Shown: positions 10,093 to 19,577 of the stretch, in pieces
Position numbering within the stretch: the first letter of the stretch is position 1
How the letters are laid out: each line of letters begins with the position of its first letter
NCBI GenBank assembly: GCA_016709495.1
Contig: JADJMS010000046.1
Span: 1-64,000 of the forward strand
Length of the DNA: 64,000 nucleotides
Direction: 5' to 3'
DNA from: Candidatus Dechloromonas phosphorivorans
GTDB taxonomy: Bacteria; Pseudomonadota; Gammaproteobacteria; Burkholderiales; Rhodocyclaceae
Translations under genes and position numbers: made by a program
The notes under the pieces: generated by a model
What the model was told of the DNA's origin: nothing
The model's database searches: none
Seen by the model: the letters and a program-made list of their open reading frames with translations, nothing else

Positions 10093-11316
10093 TCACTTCG
10101 CCGTGGCGGCCTGGCCGCCGAACTTGATGTCACCCAGCAGGATGCCGATGGCACCCTTGAGGAGGATGGTCAGGATGAAGAAACCAAATGCCCAGATGCC
10201 CAGCATCATCAGCCATTCGACAAAGGTCGGGTGGTACTCGGTGACCTCGCCGATTGGCGTCGGGATGAAGCCGGGCACGATCAGGCCCATGCCCTTTTCG
10301 ATCCAGATGCCGGCGAAGGCCATGGCGCAGGGGATGGGCAGACGTTTCACGTCGTTGCGCACAGCCGGGGTCAGGAACAGGATGAAGGCGCCGATCATCA
10401 GCACCACGGCGCTCCAGAACCACGGCACCAGGCCGGTCAGACCATGCAGGCCGAACATCAGGTAGTAGAGACCGTTGGCATGTTCGGTGCGGGCATAAAG
10501 CTCGACAACAACTTCCGAGAGGGTCAGGAAGATGGCGATGCCCAGACACCAGGTGACGATGGTGGACAACAGCTTGATGGCGCTGTCGTCGATCCAGAAC
10601 CTGGTGTTCTTTCGGATGATCATGAAGATCAGGATGATCAGCGCCGGGCCGGCTGCAAACGCCGTGCAGATGAAGCGAATCGGCATCATGCTGTGGTGCC
10701 ACATCGGACGCGAGGGCATCGTCGAGATCAGGAAGGCGGTGACAGTGTGGATGGACAGCGCCCAGACGATCGCAACGTAGACCAGCGGGATGAACCACTT
10801 TTTGTTGATCGGATTGCCGGTGTACTTGCACCACAGGTAGTAGAAGCCGCAAATGAAATTAAGGATCAGGTAGCCGTTGAGCACCAGCACGTCCCAGCCC
10901 AGCATCGCCGAGAAGCTGTAGATGCCCCACGGCGGGATCATGTGCCACAGTCGGTCGGGCCGGCCCATGTGGGCGAAAACGAAGACCATGACCATGATGA
11001 CGGCGGTGATCGCCAGCATTTCGCCGAGCACGCTGACCTTGTGCATGCCCTCGTGGTGATAGACATAGGCCGGGAAGACGATGGTCACCGCCCCGGCGGC
11101 GACGCCGACGAGGAAGACCAGGTTGGCGAAGTAGAGACCGTCGTGGATCTGGCTGGTCATGCCGGTGACGATCAGGCCCTCGGTGTTCTGCAGATAGAAC
11201 ACGTACAGCATGCAGGCGATAAGCACGGCGAGCGAGCCCATCCAGGCATAGAACTTGGCGCCGCCCTTGAGCACGTAGCCGACGTAATCGGTCGCGAAAC
11301 GAATCAGTTGTTGCAC
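10093..11316 (-). CDS. NrfD/DsrP-family integral membrane quinol-interacting subunit
   Basis: This 407-aa polytopic protein has about ten hydrophobic segments. It is typical of the NrfD/PsrC/DsrP/HmeB family that exchanges electrons between the quinone pool and a periplasmic Fe-S partner. Recognisable stretches include the early GVAAGAVTIVFPAYVY helix, FAHMGRPDRLWHM and the C-terminal EWLMMLGIWAFGFF helix. It sits 10 bp downstream of the NrfC/DsrO-like ferredoxin gene and 10 bp upstream of the tetraheme cytochrome, as in NrfBCD and DsrMKJOP arrangements. No catalytic molybdopterin or nitrite reductase subunit is encoded nearby. Confidence 0.9.
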   Translation of the reverse strand: MQQLIRFATDYVGYVLKGGAKFYAWMGSLAVLIACMLYVFYLQNTEGLIVTGMTSQIHDGLYFANLVFLVGVAAGAVTIVFPAYVYHHEGMHKVSVLGEMLAITAVIMVMVFVFAHMGRPDRLWHMIPPWGIYSFSAMLGWDVLVLNGYLILNFICGFYYLWCKYTGNPINKKWFIPLVYVAIVWALSIHTVTAFLISTMPSRPMWHHSMMPIRFICTAFAAGPALIILIFMIIRKNTRFWIDDSAIKLLSTIVTWCLGIAIFLTLSEVVVELYARTEHANGLYYLMFGLHGLTGLVPWFWSAVVLMIGAFILFLTPAVRNDVKRLPIPCAMAFAGIWIEKGMGLIVPGFIPTPIGEVTEYHPTFVEWLMMLGIWAFGFFILTILLKGAIGILLGDIKFGGQAATAK

Positions 11317-11326
11317 GGCTCGCTCC

Positions 11327-12422
11327 TCAATCGTAGAAGTAGAAAAATTTCGGGAAGGTGTTGAGCTCGGCCTTGAGGCGGAAGACGTTCTTGCGCTCGA
11401 GGATCTTGCTCACTTCGCTTTCCGGGTCGAGCAGGTTGCCGAACTTGCGGGCACCGACCGGGCAAACCTCGACGCAGGCCGGGTAGCGGCCCTGGCGGGT
11501 ACGCTGCAGGCACCAGTGGCACTTCTCGACGACGCCACGCATGCGCGGGCGGTTGCCGAGGTAGTGCGTCACCGGGTTCATTTCCGCCTTGGGCAGGACA
11601 GGCGTCGTGACGTTGATGCGGCGCGCCCAGTAGGGGCAGGCGCCCATGCACATGCGGCAGCCGATACACCAGTTGTAGTCGATGACCACCGGACCATCGC
11701 CTTCGCGATAGGTGGTGCGTACCGGGCAGACCTTGACGCAGGGCGGCTTCTCGCACTGCATGCAGGCGATCGGCATGTAGGTCGCGTCCTTCTCCGGTAC
11801 CGCCTCGGGGTTGTAGTGGAACTGGCCTTCCAGCACTTGGCCGGCCGGCGTGTAGGCATTGCCGCCGACCTGGATGCCTAGGCCTTCGGGATAGCCGTGG
11901 TCCAACTTTTCCGTTTCGAACATGCCGCGCTCCATGCGCAGCACCTGGATCCATTCGATCTTCTCGCCCGGCCGCGTGCCGCGCGACTGGTTGTTTTCCG
12001 CCACGCAGGCATGGACGCAGCGGCGGCAGCCGATGCACTTGCGGATGTTCAGCGCGTAGCCCATGAGCACACCCGGCTGCGGCCCGGTGATATCGACGCT
12101 GACCGGCTTGCCGTATTCGGCGGAATAACGGCGTTCGAGTCGAAGGCGGGATTCGTTCTTTCCTCGTCCGTCATCAGGCGGTAGTTTTTCTGAAGTGTTC
12201 AGCCCATTCCGCCGCGGCGTGGGCGTCGTCGGACTGGGTCATCAGTGCCGCCGTACCCATCAGCGAGGACAGGCTGAGCATGCCGCCGGCCTTCAGGAAA
12301 TTGCGCCGCGAGGCTTTGGCGGCAGAGCTGGCGCAAGCAGCGGGGTCAGCCGACGCCGGCTGGGCCGCGCAGGATGTAGGTACTTGAGTGGAATCCATGG
12401 AAGGGGTCTTGGCGGTGGTCAC
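11327..12422 (-). CDS. TAT-exported NrfC/DsrO-like 4x[4Fe-4S] protein, two one-base deletions
   Basis: The protein has a twin-arginine signal (SRRNFLKAGGM) and four cysteine clusters: CIGCRRCVHAC, CMQCEKPPCVKVCP, CIGCRMCMGACP, and CHWCLQRT with CVEVCP. It is therefore a periplasmic electron-transfer ferredoxin for the NrfD partner. The signal and mature parts are in different frames. Restoring one A near 12185 and one near 12155 gives a continuous FRKNYRLMTDEER...GKPVSVDITGPQPG linker of about 366 codons. Both losses lie in A-runs, which points to sequencing error. The start is GTG at 12422, chosen because GGAGGAAAGAC precedes it; a TTG at 12473 and an ATG at 12398 lack a good ribosome site. 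Confidence 0.88.
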
Positions 12423-12506
12423 GTCTTTCCTCCGAACGAGGGTGGGGGTTTCGACTTGCTGCAACCCGGACAAGGTCTGTCTGTCCGGGGCCTGGCTTCG
12501 CTGTAC

Positions 12507-12818
12507 TTACTTGGCGCCAGCCAGAATCCACTTGACCAGTGTTTCGGCATCGGCGTCCTTGAGCGTGGCATTCGGCGGCATCGAGATCTGTCCCCAGACA
12601 CCTTTCGAACCGGCCTTTACCTTGCCGGCCAAGGCCTTGACGGCATCCTTGTCGCCGGCATACTTCTTCGCCACATCAACATACGCCGGGCCGACCAGTT
12701 TTTTCTCAACCGTGTGGCAGGACATGCAATTGCTCTTCTTGGCGAGTTCCAGATTCGCCTGGGCGGGGGCGGCAGCCAGCAGGCCGGCGGCAATAAGGAG
12801 GAATGCGATATGTTTCAT
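12507..12818 (-). CDS. Class I monoheme cytochrome c (c551/c553-like)
   Basis: This is a 103-aa protein with a cleavable signal peptide (ending APAQA), one CMSCH heme site about ten residues into the mature protein, the VGPAYVDVA segment and a distal methionine in ISMPPN. It is a soluble periplasmic electron carrier. GGAAG precedes the ATG. It is the first gene of the leftward respiratory operon (85 bp before the ferredoxin gene) and probably links the NrfD-type complex to an oxidase or reductase encoded elsewhere. Confidence 0.9.
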   Translation of the reverse strand: MKHIAFLLIAAGLLAAAPAQANLELAKKSNCMSCHTVEKKLVGPAYVDVAKKYAGDKDAVKALAGKVKAGSKGVWGQISMPPNATLKDADAETLVKWILAGAK

Positions 12819-12822
12819 GGAC

Positions 12823-13655
12823 TTCCTTTCGTTGTTGGATATGGCTTATGAATGTTCAAAATGACTAAGAAGCTGTCTGCAAGAAATGCACCTGTTATTG
12901 CAGACAGGTTGTATGTCTATGTTTTATATGGGTTTGTGGTAACCGAAGAGGATGTGCGGTGAATACGCTTCATGTCAAAATGGCATGAAGATTGAGTTGT
13001 ATTCTGCAAATCAGCATTAAATCAAAGACTTGTGATGTGACAAGTTGTCATCTGGCTGATCTGGTTGAGAAGTTCGAAGCCATCGCCTCATGCTGCGGTG
13101 TGTATGGTTCCCTGGGCCTGGCTAGCAGCGAGGGTGTTTAACAAAGCGGATGTCAGCACCGCATATACATATAAGCAAAACCCCGGAAGGTGAACAGCAT
13201 TCTCGACCGGACAGGATAAAGTCCGTTTGTGCTGAGTAGCCTTGTCGAGGAAGGCGTATCGAAGCATGAACGTGCACTGACTGGAACTCAATGGTTTAAA
13301 GGGATCAGCCGAGCTGAACACGAGCACTACAGACAGCTGGAAAAATTGGTCAAGAAAGAAATTTCCAATTCCGACACCGCCAAAGTGTCTTGCTCAATGA
13401 CGTTGAACTTATTCATGTAAGATATGCCAAATAGGCACACGTCATCCCGGCTAAAAAATCTGGGCCAATAATTCGGCTTTGTTTATCCGAGTCAATCGCA
13501 ACCTTAGGCATCACAAGACACAAAAACACAAAATTGAGGGTAGTCAGATGAGCGCATGCAAGCTTCACGGCCCGGCCGACAAACGCATTTGCCCTGCCGG
13601 GCGCCCTTAGTCGCCCACATCTGGTCACGGCCTTTTCGTCTTTTCTGGCTCGTTC
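12823..13655. promoter_or_regulatory. Intergenic control region rich in inverted repeats
   Basis: There is no convincing gene in these 833 bases. They separate the leftward cytochrome operon from a rightward LuxR gene. Three dyads are visible: CTGTCTGCA at 12873-12881 with its perfect complement at 12899-12907; CATGTCA-AAA-TGGCATG at 12971-12987 (one mismatch pair); and TGACAA-G-TTGTCA at 13038-13050. The second and third have the size and symmetry of operator half-site pairs. A stretch at about 13052-13110 resembles a piece of the icmF mutase domain (DLVEKFEAIAS). A 63-codon open frame at 13229-13420 (HERALTGTQWFKGISRAEHEHYRQL) has no recognisable homologue and no good ribosome site. Confidence 0.5.
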
Positions 13656-14677
13656 ATGGATACCAATGCCAACCAGTGGCTGGCCCATATCGCCGACATG
13701 CTCGGCGCCGAGGCCTGCGGCATGCTCATGGTTCATCCGGATGGCCGCCACAGTCTGATCGCCAACGGACATAGCGAAAGCGCAGTTACTCAGTACCGGG
13801 ATCATTTCAGCCGCCTTGATCCCCTGCCTAAACTGCTGGAAGAACGCCCCGCCGGCCGCGCCATCGTCCTCGACACCACCCGCCACCCCGCCTATCTGGC
13901 ACGACCGGAACTCTGCAACGACTACCTGCGACCGCACGGCATCGACCACGTCATCGCCGCCCAATGGCGCCACCGGACGGCACCCTGCATGTGGTCGGCG
14001 TCCAGCGCTTCCATGGTTCGGAACCGTTCTCGGTCGGACAAGGCCGGGAACTCGACCGCTTCATCCACCACTGGCGGATCGGCAACGCGATTCCACCAAC
14101 GGAAGGTCTCGCCGCCCGCCCTGCCAACTCGCGACGCAGTTGCGACATCGCCTCGCAAATCAACATCCCGCTGGCGGTCGTTAATACCGCACTCGTCGTC
14201 GCCTGGGCCAACAATGCCGCGCACGAAAACCGTGGCTCGGCCTGGGTCGCACTGTTTGAAAAGCCAAGCGGCGGCGCATCCCAAATCACGCTCAGGCGCC
14301 GATTACAGGAATTGGTCGGCACCAGCCTCCGTCAACGCTCAGCAACCGAAGCGCTGATCGCCACCAGCGACGACACCTGGTTCGCCTCCGCCACCCCGGT
14401 TGTCGGCAAACCCAACCTCGCCCTCCTCCGGCTGACCGCCATGCATCACCTCACCCCCGGTATCCGCAGCCGCCTCGAGCACCTCTACGGCCTGACCCGT
14501 GCCGAAGCCGAATTGACCGTGCTGCTGGCGCAAGGCGAAAGCCTGGAAGCCATCGCTGCTACCCGCACCGTCAAGTTCGATACCGTGCGGACGCAATTGC
14601 GGACGGTGTACAAGAAGACCGGAACCCACCGGCAGGGGGAGCTGGTTTGTCTGGCGGGCGTGCTGGGTAACGGATAG
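13656..14677 (+). CDS. LuxR-type transcriptional regulator, one-base frameshift
   Basis: This is a regulator of about 340 aa. The N-terminal part (AHIADMLGAEACGMLMVHPDG...) is PAS/GAF-like, the middle contains a second sensor-like segment (INIPLAVVNTALVVAWANNAA), and the C-terminus is a LuxR helix-turn-helix (LTRAEAELTVLLAQGESLEAIA, TVRTQLRTVYKKTG). The frame changes near 13965-13972, between HVIAAQW and PPDGTLHVVGVQRF; the 1022-nt span fits one lost base. The ATG at 13656 has no clear Shine-Dalgarno sequence. The ligand and targets are unknown. The haloperoxidase-like gene lies 135 bp downstream on the same strand. Confidence 0.8.
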
Positions 14678-14812
14678 CGCCCGGCTGCGCATACCTCAAA
14701 TGGGGGGATGCGTGCTTTTGAACGTGTTTATACGATGGTTATTCGCAGGTGGCACAAATACAGATACTCGGTCTGTCCCCTTTTATTCCTGTCGCCAAGA
14801 GGAGAATACGAA

Positions 14813-16213
14813 ATGAACCTGATCCTAGAGTGGAACCACATCATGCTCGAAGCCATCCGCAACGTGGGCAAACTTTCGCCCACCAGTCCTGATCTGTCGC
14901 GCGGTGGTCCGCCTCAGGTGGCGCGCTCGATCAGCATAATTTATTCAGCTGTGTATGACGCTTGGTCCGCTTACGATGCCGTCGCCAAGCCGGTGCACCG
15001 CACCACGCCGCGCAAGCCAGTCGCGCAGCACACTGAAGCTAACCGCCGCAAGGCCATCAGTCAGGCTAGTTACCGCGCACTCATCGACCAGTTCCCACCG
15101 GACATCTACGGTTCCGAATTCAGGGCTAGTTATGAATCCATGCTAAGTCAGCAACTCGCCAAGGACGGTATTTCGATAGGTGGTCCTACCCCTGTTCCGT
15201 TGACGTGGGCAACCAGGCTGCCGACGATGTGTTGGCTTTTCGCCACGGCGACCACGCCAACCAAGCCGGCCTGTACGCTGACACCAGCGGTTATGCCCCG
15301 AAGAACAAGCCCATGGCCGTGCTGCTGCCTGCGGCTCATGATGCTATCGATTTCCCTGGTCGCTGGCAGCAATTGACCTACCTGAACGGCGCACATGAAG
15401 CCAAGACACCCAAGTTCATCTGTCCGCACTGGGGCCAGGTCAAACCATTTTCGCTCACCAGTGGTAGCCAGTTCCGCCCCACTACGCCACCGCAGTCAAC
15501 GCTGAGTCAAGGATACCTGGACCAAGCCAAACACGTGATGGACATCCAGGCGCACCTGACCCCGGAACAGAAAGTAATCGCCGAATACTGGGCCGACGGC
15601 CCCAATTCCGAACTGCCTCCTGGTCACTGGACCGAATTCGCCGCCTTTGTGGCTGAACGCGATAAGCTCGACCTGAGACAGAGCGTCAAGCTCTTCTTCG
15701 CGCTGGCCAACGCCATTTTCGACGCCAGCATCGCCACTTGGGATGCCAAGCGCGAGTTCGACTATGTGCGCCCGGTTACCGCTATTCGCCACCTGTTCCG
15801 CGGCAAGCGCGTGCTTGGCTGGGGTGGTGCCGGCAAGGGCACGCAAGAAATCATGGGTGAAACCTGGAAGCCCTTCCAGGTGCCGACCTTCCCGACACCG
15901 CCGTTCGCTGAGTTCTTCGGGTCACAGTGGCTTTTCGATGGCAGCAGCCACCGTGCTCAAGCGCTTTACCGGCAGCGACCGCTTCGGCTTTTTTTATTCG
16001 CAAGATGCGCCTCTCAAGGCTGACCCCAGCGTGCTGGTGACAGATGTCGTGTTGTACTGGCCCACTTTTACCGCTGCCGCACGCGAAGCTGGAGAGTCGC
16101 GCTTGTATGGGGGAATCCACTTCTTCGAAGGGAATGTAGTGGGGCTGGATATCGGTGAAAAGGCCGGTGACGCCGCCTACGCCAAGGCGCAGGATCTGTG
16201 GTCTGGAGCATAA
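14813..16213 (+). CDS. Vanadium-dependent haloperoxidase / PAP2-family protein, two frameshifts
   Basis: The reconstructed product is about 467 aa and belongs to the PAP2-haloperoxidase superfamily. It has the N-terminal WNHIMLEAIR segment, SIIYSAVYDAWSAYD, the central WATWDAKREFDYVRPVTAIR helix and the core SGHSGFSMAAATVL motif. The late GIHFFEGNVVGLDIGEKAG holds the last catalytic histidine. Frames change near 15200 (into VGNQAADDVLAFRHGD) and near 15930 (into SGHSGFS). The total length is divisible by three, as two compensating indels would give. AGAGGAG precedes the ATG at 14813. No signal peptide is evident. Halide oxidation versus phosphatase activity cannot be decided from the sequence. 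Confidence 0.8.
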
Positions 16214-16303
16214 CGAGGCTAGACGGAGGAAATTCCTGCGGATGCAGAACGGCACCGTATCTGTATACGTACACGTCCTTCACCATGCGAAAAGGAGAAA
16301 CAG

Positions 16304-16618
16304 ATGTCAGACACTGAATCGCAGTCAAGCTCGTTTGCAGACTTCTTCCGAATCCGTAGCGCGTTCATCATCGTGATAACTGGGTTGGCAATCTTCGCGT
16401 TGCTTGCGTATTTTCTTCCGGTTAAAGAAGGATGGAAGGCATCAGAGGTTAACTCTCTTGTTGGAACGTTGACCACCTTTCTTGGTACGGCGATCGGAGC
16501 GTTCTTGGGTGTTCAAATCGGCGCAGCAGGAAAGGAGAGGTCCGACAAGCTCGCAAAAGAGGCTCTTGGACAACTCGCGCCGGACAAAGCCGCGGAAGTG
16601 CTGAAGAAAGTCCAATGA
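16304..16618 (+). CDS. Small two-helix membrane protein, unknown
   Basis: This is a 104-aa protein with AAAAGGAG before the ATG, a hydrophilic start (MSDTESQSSS), a strong membrane helix (FIIVITGLAIFALLAYFL) and a second, glycine-rich helix (LVGTLTTFLGTAIGAFLGVQIGAA). A charged, probably helical tail ending VLKKVQ follows. I do not recognise the family. It stands alone 90 bp after the haloperoxidase gene and may be co-transcribed with it. Confidence 0.6.
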   Translation: MSDTESQSSSFADFFRIRSAFIIVITGLAIFALLAYFLPVKEGWKASEVNSLVGTLTTFLGTAIGAFLGVQIGAAGKERSDKLAKEALGQLAPDKAAEVLKKVQ

Positions 16619-16995
16619 ACCACATAAGCGTATGCCGGGCGAGTTCCTCGCTTAGGCCTGCCTGTTTCGTCAGGTGGCGTGAGCTTGATCTGATGCATCT
16701 CGATGCAACATCAGCCTGTGCTTGTGCTGGCTACCTCCGCGGTTTGCTTTGCTCGACAGGTAGGGCGAAATGCTTACCACGCCAAACACAGCCGCAGCTT
16801 CAACGAGTAATGGCCTCTAGCGCATATCCCAGTATTGATTCTCCCCTCACATCTACAGCGTTGTGTCCAAGAACGTGGGCTGTTCATCGGCTTTCTCTGG
16901 AATCATCATGACCTACATCAAGCTCAAGCTGGGCCGAATGAGAACCTTCTGTGCTCTGGTCTCGAGTAATAACACCTTAGAAAGGAGAACCAGTC
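16619..16995. other. Intergenic stretch, no gene seen
   Basis: The frames here are short and rich in Cys, Arg and Ser, with no family resemblance and no ribosome site. Nothing else recognisable was found apart from the AGAAAGGAGAA Shine-Dalgarno near the right end that serves the following small gene. Confidence 0.5.
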
Positions 16996-17492
16996 GTGTT
17001 ACAAAAAATATTCAAAATTGCAATGTCCAACGAGCTTAGGTTGCGACTTACGCCAGTCCAGTATCCATTCAACAACGAGTAAAAGAGTGGCTCATCGTCA
17101 CTCGGTCAGCATCAGGTGAGATGCTGACAATTTCTGACGCGGGCAGAATCACCGGTTCCCCCGCATCTGCGCCTGACGATCTGGTGCCCGAAAATACAAT
17201 GTTCGGACTGCTGCTTCGAGAGGATCGCGATAAGGCAACATTTTTGCTCTTGCGCCATCTCCCATTAAATGTGATTGTTGCTGGTCGCTTCTTTCCTGTC
17301 GATGGTTATGCAACAATCGACTTGTCGAGTGGAAATATCAGGCTCCAAGCATCCGGGCGACACGTTCATAGTGAGGGGGCAATAGATGGTCAAAAGGTGC
17401 TTTACGACGTTCCACTTCCTGCTCCTGGTTCCGGAATGGCATGGCACTTCGACGCAAAGCAAGTGCCGTGGTCTGCTCAAGGTGGCATATGA
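16996..17492 (+). CDS. Hypothetical protein, likely one-base frameshift
   Basis: A GTG at 16996 preceded by AAAGGAGAAC opens a short frame (MLQKIFKIAMSNELRLRLTPVQYPFNN) that stops at 17082. The adjacent frame continues from KEWLIVTRSASGEMLTISDAGRITG through LLLRHLPLNVIVAGRFFPVDGYATID to the stop at 17490. The 497-nt span fits one missing base near 17080, giving about 165 aa. I do not recognise the family; the C-terminal part is beta-rich. Alternatively only the 123-codon frame from the ATG at 17121 is translated. Confidence 0.45.
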
Positions 17493-17602
17493 GCCTTTTG
17501 TCTAAGTAAACTTACTCGCCGAAGGGGCGGTAAGTACAACCGGATGCCGCGATTTGGATGCGGCCAGAATTAAACTTGAGGGTGCTAAATCATTAAGGTA
17601 TT

Positions 17603-17621
17603 CCCCCGGTTCTGCCGGGGG
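17603..17621 (+). terminator. GC-rich hairpin in intergenic DNA
   Basis: A perfect 7-bp stem CCCCCGG/CCGGGGG with a 5-nt loop. It is not followed by a T-run, so its role as a terminator is uncertain. A second, weaker dyad (ACGGTT...AACCGT) lies near 17717-17738. The remaining bases between 17493 and 17771 show nothing else. Confidence 0.35.
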
Positions 17622-17771
17622 ACTCACTCAGGTTTGACCTATACGTCAGTCGTTGTAAGTCTTTTGTCTTTACCAAGAGAAGGCGATTTGCGATGAAGGG
17701 GACAATAGGGAATAGACCACGGTTTTTTAAACAACCGTAGGATAGCGCCCCGATACCATAGCTATTTGCAA

Positions 17772-18360
17772 CTATTCCGCACTCTGATCAAACTCCTTCG
17801 ACACGAAAATCCAAATCATCTGCGAAGCATCCGGCCTAAGCACATCGCTGAAAGGCTGCCCGCCGCTCCAGTCGTGGACGAGTTGGTCGATTTCACAGTG
17901 CGTCGAGACCAGCCGGTCGTCTTTGCGATAGTCGGTGATGGTCGCCGGGTAACGAGTGCCGCACTGCACGGAGCGTGGTTTGCTGGCAACCGTTGCAACT
18001 CGTTCAGTCCAGCGTACTGCTGCTTCTCGTCCATTGGCCGGAGCGACAACACGGTTGGTCGTACCGTGGATGACGGGTAGCGCTGGCAGTTGCATATTGG
18101 GTGGAACAGGCGGGAGCGGTGAGGGTGTGGCGCTGATCGAAAGGGCATCGGCTTGCTCCCGACCGTTGCGGGTGTCGTACCGGTTCCGGCAGCGGTGCAG
18201 CATAACGAGCATGGTCAGGAGCTCAGTTTTTTGCACGCCGGGTGGTTTTTGGAGCTGGTAGCGACGTGGCCCGGCGATGCCGCTCGTCAATTGGGTCGAG
18301 AGCACGCATGGCCGTTTGCGGCATCGTTCTCAAAACCTTGTTGACGGATCGGCTCTAGGC
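17772..18360 (-). pseudogene. Remnant of a PHB-depolymerase-family esterase
   Basis: The 177-codon open frame starts with SGIAGPRRYQLQKPPG and LLTMLVMLHRCRN. This corresponds to the start of PF10503-type esterases (SRRYKLYVPAG...LVVMLHGC). It then jumps to LPALPVIHGTTNRVVAPANG and ends LVHDWSGGQPFSDVLRPDASQMIWIF, the conserved C-terminal HxWSGG...PDAS end. The middle with the GxSxG nucleophile is missing, and the first HG is HR, so the protein cannot be a working hydrolase. It lies next to an intact polyesterase gene. An internal deletion of a once-complete second depolymerase is the simplest reading. Confidence 0.65.
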
Positions 18361-18458
18361 GGATTTTCGTGTGCGTCTTGCCTTTTCAAACCTTTCCTCC
18401 CAAGTTCGTGGCCAATCGGAGGACTCGACAAAAATCCAAAGCCACTCTTGCTTGTCTA

Positions 18459-19577
18459 TCAACGTACCCCGGCCGCAAGCTGATCGACCATCGCCTTCAG
18501 CGTCTGTATCTGCACGCCGTTCTGCGTCGCGTAATCCTTCCCGCTATAACCCCACCAGTCCCAGCAGCCATTCGGGTTGAGCAGTGGAATCGAGACGGCT
18601 TGCGGGTAAAGGATGACCAGATGGTTGTTGTCGGCCCAGCGGTCGTAGCGGGTGTTCTTGACGAAGGTTGTGCCGTTGTAGAGGCCGCCGCCTGGCGGCG
18701 GGGTGAGGGGCAAGTAGCTTTGTCCCTGTTTGCAGCCGTGCAGGGCAATGTGCAGGCGGCAGGGTTCGCCTTGGGCGCAACTGTTCGGTACATAGAGCCA
18801 GCCTGTGCTATCGAGACCGCTGCGCCAGGAAAATTCACCCGGCGCGCTGGCAGGAATGTAGCCGCGCTGGTTGAATTCAATGAAGCGGCCTTTGGACTTG
18901 GGCGAAGCCGGCTTGAGCGGGCCGTAGATCCAGCTGAGTATCATTTTCGCGCTGTCGAAGCCGCATTTCCCGATGTAGGGCGCTTCCTCCTTGCCGCAGG
19001 CGGCGCCGAAACTCGGGGTGGGCATGGTATGGGCGGCATTGGGCAGGGTGATGGCGGAGAGATTGGCCGCTGGCAGACCCAGCGCACCATAAAATTCGGA
19101 AAGCTGGTGTGCAATCGGCAGCGGGACCAGGGTGTCCTTGGCGCCAGCGAGGGTCATTACTTTCTGGCTGGCAACGTGGCGGGTTGGGTCGATCCGGCCT
19201 TGATTGGCGAGATCACGGGTCGCCGCGACGAGGCCGGGCACATCGCCACTGCTTGCGCTGACCTGACAGGCGACGCTGGGTTCGCCAGTGCTACGAGCAC
19301 TGGAAACTGCCGTCATAACGTCGTCCCGAGAACAATAGTACGGACCACCGGCGATGATGCCGGCCCCTTTCACCGTTGCCGAGTGGGCAATCTGGAACTG
19401 CACTGCCATGAACCCGCCGGATGAAATGCCGGATATCGAGGTTTGACTGGTGTCGATATTCAAAGCCGGCAATGCCGGTGCTGCGCTGAGCGCGCCGGCC
19501 ATTAAAGAGATGGCGGCGAGCAGGATGTTGCGTAACAGGCTGGCCGGTGAACACGCAAAAGAAGTGGTACGTGACAT
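18459..19577 (-). CDS. Exported poly(3-hydroxybutyrate) depolymerase-like hydrolase
   Basis: This is a 372-aa alpha/beta-hydrolase with an N-terminal signal peptide (LLAAISLMAGALSAAPA). The lipase box GISSGGF (about residue 52) carries the nucleophile, and GAKDTLVPL and LPNAAHTMPTP supply the likely acid and histidine. Conserved GPYYCSRDD and LHIALHGCKQG segments are also present. It probably hydrolyses extracellular short-chain polyhydroxyalkanoate or oligomers. It is divergent from the PEP-CTERM gene. Its decayed relative lies immediately downstream. Confidence 0.85.
   Translation of the reverse strand: MSRTTSFACSPASLLRNILLAAISLMAGALSAAPALPALNIDTSQTSISGISSGGFMAVQFQIAHSATVKGAGIIAGGPYYCSRDDVMTAVSSARSTGEPSVACQVSASSGDVPGLVAATRDLANQGRIDPTRHVASQKVMTLAGAKDTLVPLPIAHQLSEFYGALGLPAANLSAITLPNAAHTMPTPSFGAACGKEEAPYIGKCGFDSAKMILSWIYGPLKPASPKSKGRFIEFNQRGYIPASAPGEFSWRSGLDSTGWLYVPNSCAQGEPCRLHIALHGCKQGQSYLPLTPPPGGGLYNGTTFVKNTRYDRWADNNHLVILYPQAVSIPLLNPNGCWDWWGYSGKDYATQNGVQIQTLKAMVDQLAAGVR

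Noticed and set aside
10081..11364. Long plus-strand open frame opposite the NrfD gene
   Set aside because: It is the complement of a membrane protein gene; its His/Asp/Gln-rich product is a typical antisense shadow.
12840..13060. FNR box upstream of the cytochrome operon
   Set aside because: No TTGAT-N4-ATCAA-like site with acceptable match was found.
13413..13973. Minus-strand frame before the LuxR gene
   Set aside because: It overlaps the LuxR coding sequence antisense and shows no recognised domain.
17603..17738. Possible insertion-sequence ends (two dyads in 140 bp)
   Set aside because: No transposase, matched terminal repeats or target duplication could be found around them.
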